Below are positions 63,152 through 64,000 of a stretch of DNA of 64,000 bases, in pieces (within the stretch, counting starts at the first letter, position 1; each line of letters begins with the position of its first letter). The DNA is from an uncultured Clostridia bacterium (GTDB lineage: Bacteria; Bacillota; Clostridia; TANB77; CAG-508): assembly GCA_934133175.1 (NCBI GenBank), contig CAKPAX010000001.1:1-64000 (forward strand), read 5' to 3'. Under the pieces are notes generated by a model. That model was not told the DNA's origin and made no database searches. It was given only the letters and a program-made list of their open reading frames with translations. The position numbers and the translations under genes are program-made.

Positions 63152-64000
63152 ATGAAACAAAATAACAGAAGACTAGATAAAGGTATAACATTAATAGCAT
63201 TAGTAATAACAATAATAGTATTATTAATATTAGCAGGAGTAGCAATAAGCATGTTAACAGGAGAAAATGGAATATTAAAACAGGCAACAAGTGCAAAAAA
63301 TACAACAGATAAGTCAGAATTTGAAGAGCAAGTAAAATTAGCAGTAATGGCATCAAAGGTAAATGATAAAGGAGCAATAGATTTAACCACATTAGAAGCA
63401 GAAATAGGAAAAATAAAAGGAACAGAAATAACAAAAAATGGAACAGATAATAGTTTACCTTGGACAGTAAAGAAAGGAAGTTATGAGGTAACAATAACAT
63501 CAGAAGGAACAATAACATCAAACACAACAGGAAAAGATGAACAAGTTGTTGAATCAGAGGTTATGAAACAAGCTAAAGGAGCAATGCCAGAAGGAGCATC
63601 CATAGACTCAACAACAAATGAGAATACAGGAATAGTAATGATTGATAGTAAGCAAAACGAGTGGGTATGGATAGAAGTGCCAGCAACAGTATTTGCAACT
63701 GCAACAAATAATACAGATTACGAGAATATAAAAGCAGATTTAATAGAATATGTAAAAGATTATAGAGAAGAAGGATATTCAGATGAATGGTATGCAAAAG
63801 TTAATAATAGTAAATTTATAACAGCAAATACAGAGGGAATAACAGATGAACAAAAGTTGTTAAGTAATGGATGTGGGTTAACTTATGATCAATATAATGA
63901 AAAATATAACAAAATGTTAAGTAGTATATATACCAATAAAGGGTTTTATATAGGAAGATATGAAACAGGAGATGGTACTGCAACCAAAAACAATATAAGT
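63152..64000 (+). CDS. Prepilin-like surface protein, incomplete at the window end
   Basis: The frame is open from ATG 63152 (AAAGGAGAAAA site) to the last base, so at least 283 aa are seen. The leader KQNNRRLDKG is followed by ITLIALVITIIVLLILAGV, a prepilin-type cleavage site and helix with Ala in place of the usual Glu5. Then comes MLTGENGILKQAT and KSEFEEQVKLAVMASKV, nearly identical to the N-terminal part of the gene at 44099. Beyond about residue 110 the two differ; this one has EWVWIEVPATVF and FYIGRYETGDG, again Trp/Tyr-rich. It appears to be a member of a family of surface proteins with a shared N-terminal export module. Confidence 0.85.
   Translation, partial: MKQNNRRLDKGITLIALVITIIVLLILAGVAISMLTGENGILKQATSAKNTTDKSEFEEQVKLAVMASKVNDKGAIDLTTLEAEIGKIKGTEITKNGTDNSLPWTVKKGSYEVTITSEGTITSNTTGKDEQVVESEVMKQAKGAMPEGASIDSTTNENTGIVMIDSKQNEWVWIEVPATVFATATNNTDYENIKADLIEYVKDYREEGYSDEWYAKVNNSKFITANTEGITDEQKLLSNGCGLTYDQYNEKYNKMLSSIYTNKGFYIGRYETGDGTATKNNIS

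Noticed and set aside
63150..63527. Leu-rich - strand frames opposite the last gene
   Set aside because: They are complements of the prepilin-like gene, with low-complexity Leu runs and no start signals.

Overview
This is one window of a very AT-rich, low-GC Gram-positive chromosome. It is most likely an uncultured gut-type member of the Clostridia (Bacillota). The evidence is strong AGGAGG ribosome sites with frequent TTG/GTG starts, textbook sigma-A promoters (TTGACA-N17-TATAAT), wall teichoic acid genes of the tagD/tagF/tagGH type, LytR-CpsA-Psr and GH25 wall proteins, and the Clostridia-like run mutL - miaA - HlyD-like - sepF - divIVA. Nearly all genes lie on the + strand. Only two tiny Cys-rich genes are on the - strand. 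I see no tRNA, rRNA, CRISPR array, transposase or phage gene.

Layout. (a) 1-1776: two unrecognised genes. (b) 1885-14345: a wall-polymer operon behind a perfect promoter, with tagD, four CDP-glycerol:glycerophosphotransferase-family proteins (one fused to a GT4 glycosyltransferase), two membrane O-acyltransferases, a membrane-anchored beta-propeller and a secreted Asn-rich beta-helix protein. (c) 14475-18460: two secreted CAP-domain/FN3 paralogues, the second interrupted by a +1 shift. (d) 18642-26839: a YfhO-type and a second GT-C-like membrane protein, tagG - acyltransferase - tagH, and an LCP ligase. (e) 27073-37236: a second ABC-exported polysaccharide cluster with GT2 enzymes, a Wzm-like permease, an ATPase with a Wzt-like C-terminal sugar-binding domain, an NDK-like/nucleotidyltransferase-like protein, a methyltransferase-kinase-coiled-coil protein resembling the WbdD chain terminator, a double GT2 and a GtrB-like GT2. 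(f) 37249-40578: two GH25 muramidases with repeated beta domains. (g) 40671-44083: a three-part GtrC/GtrB/GtrA-like glycosylation set. (h) 44099-46101: a prepilin-like protein with a +1 shift and the two tiny Cys-rich genes. (i) 46287-62951: housekeeping genes for repair, tRNA modification, division, rRNA methylation, DNA translocation, RNA processing, glucoamylase and GAPDH. (j) 63152-end: a second prepilin-like gene, cut by the window edge.

Working together, regions b-f make, decorate, export, cap and anchor at least two surface glycopolymers and remodel the wall around them. Initiation genes (tagO/tagA) and the dlt D-alanylation operon are not in the window.

The most striking observation cuts across regions. 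Three genes of different families are each broken by a +1 frameshift, and each junction falls on an in-frame CGG codon (16486, 45347, 50669). Skipping the C restores a GGN glycine that fits each family. By my reading only one other in-frame CGG exists in the window (codon 6 of the first gene). This pattern suggests +1 frameshifting or four-base decoding at a rare or unassigned CGG codon. A systematic C-insertion artefact has to be excluded first.
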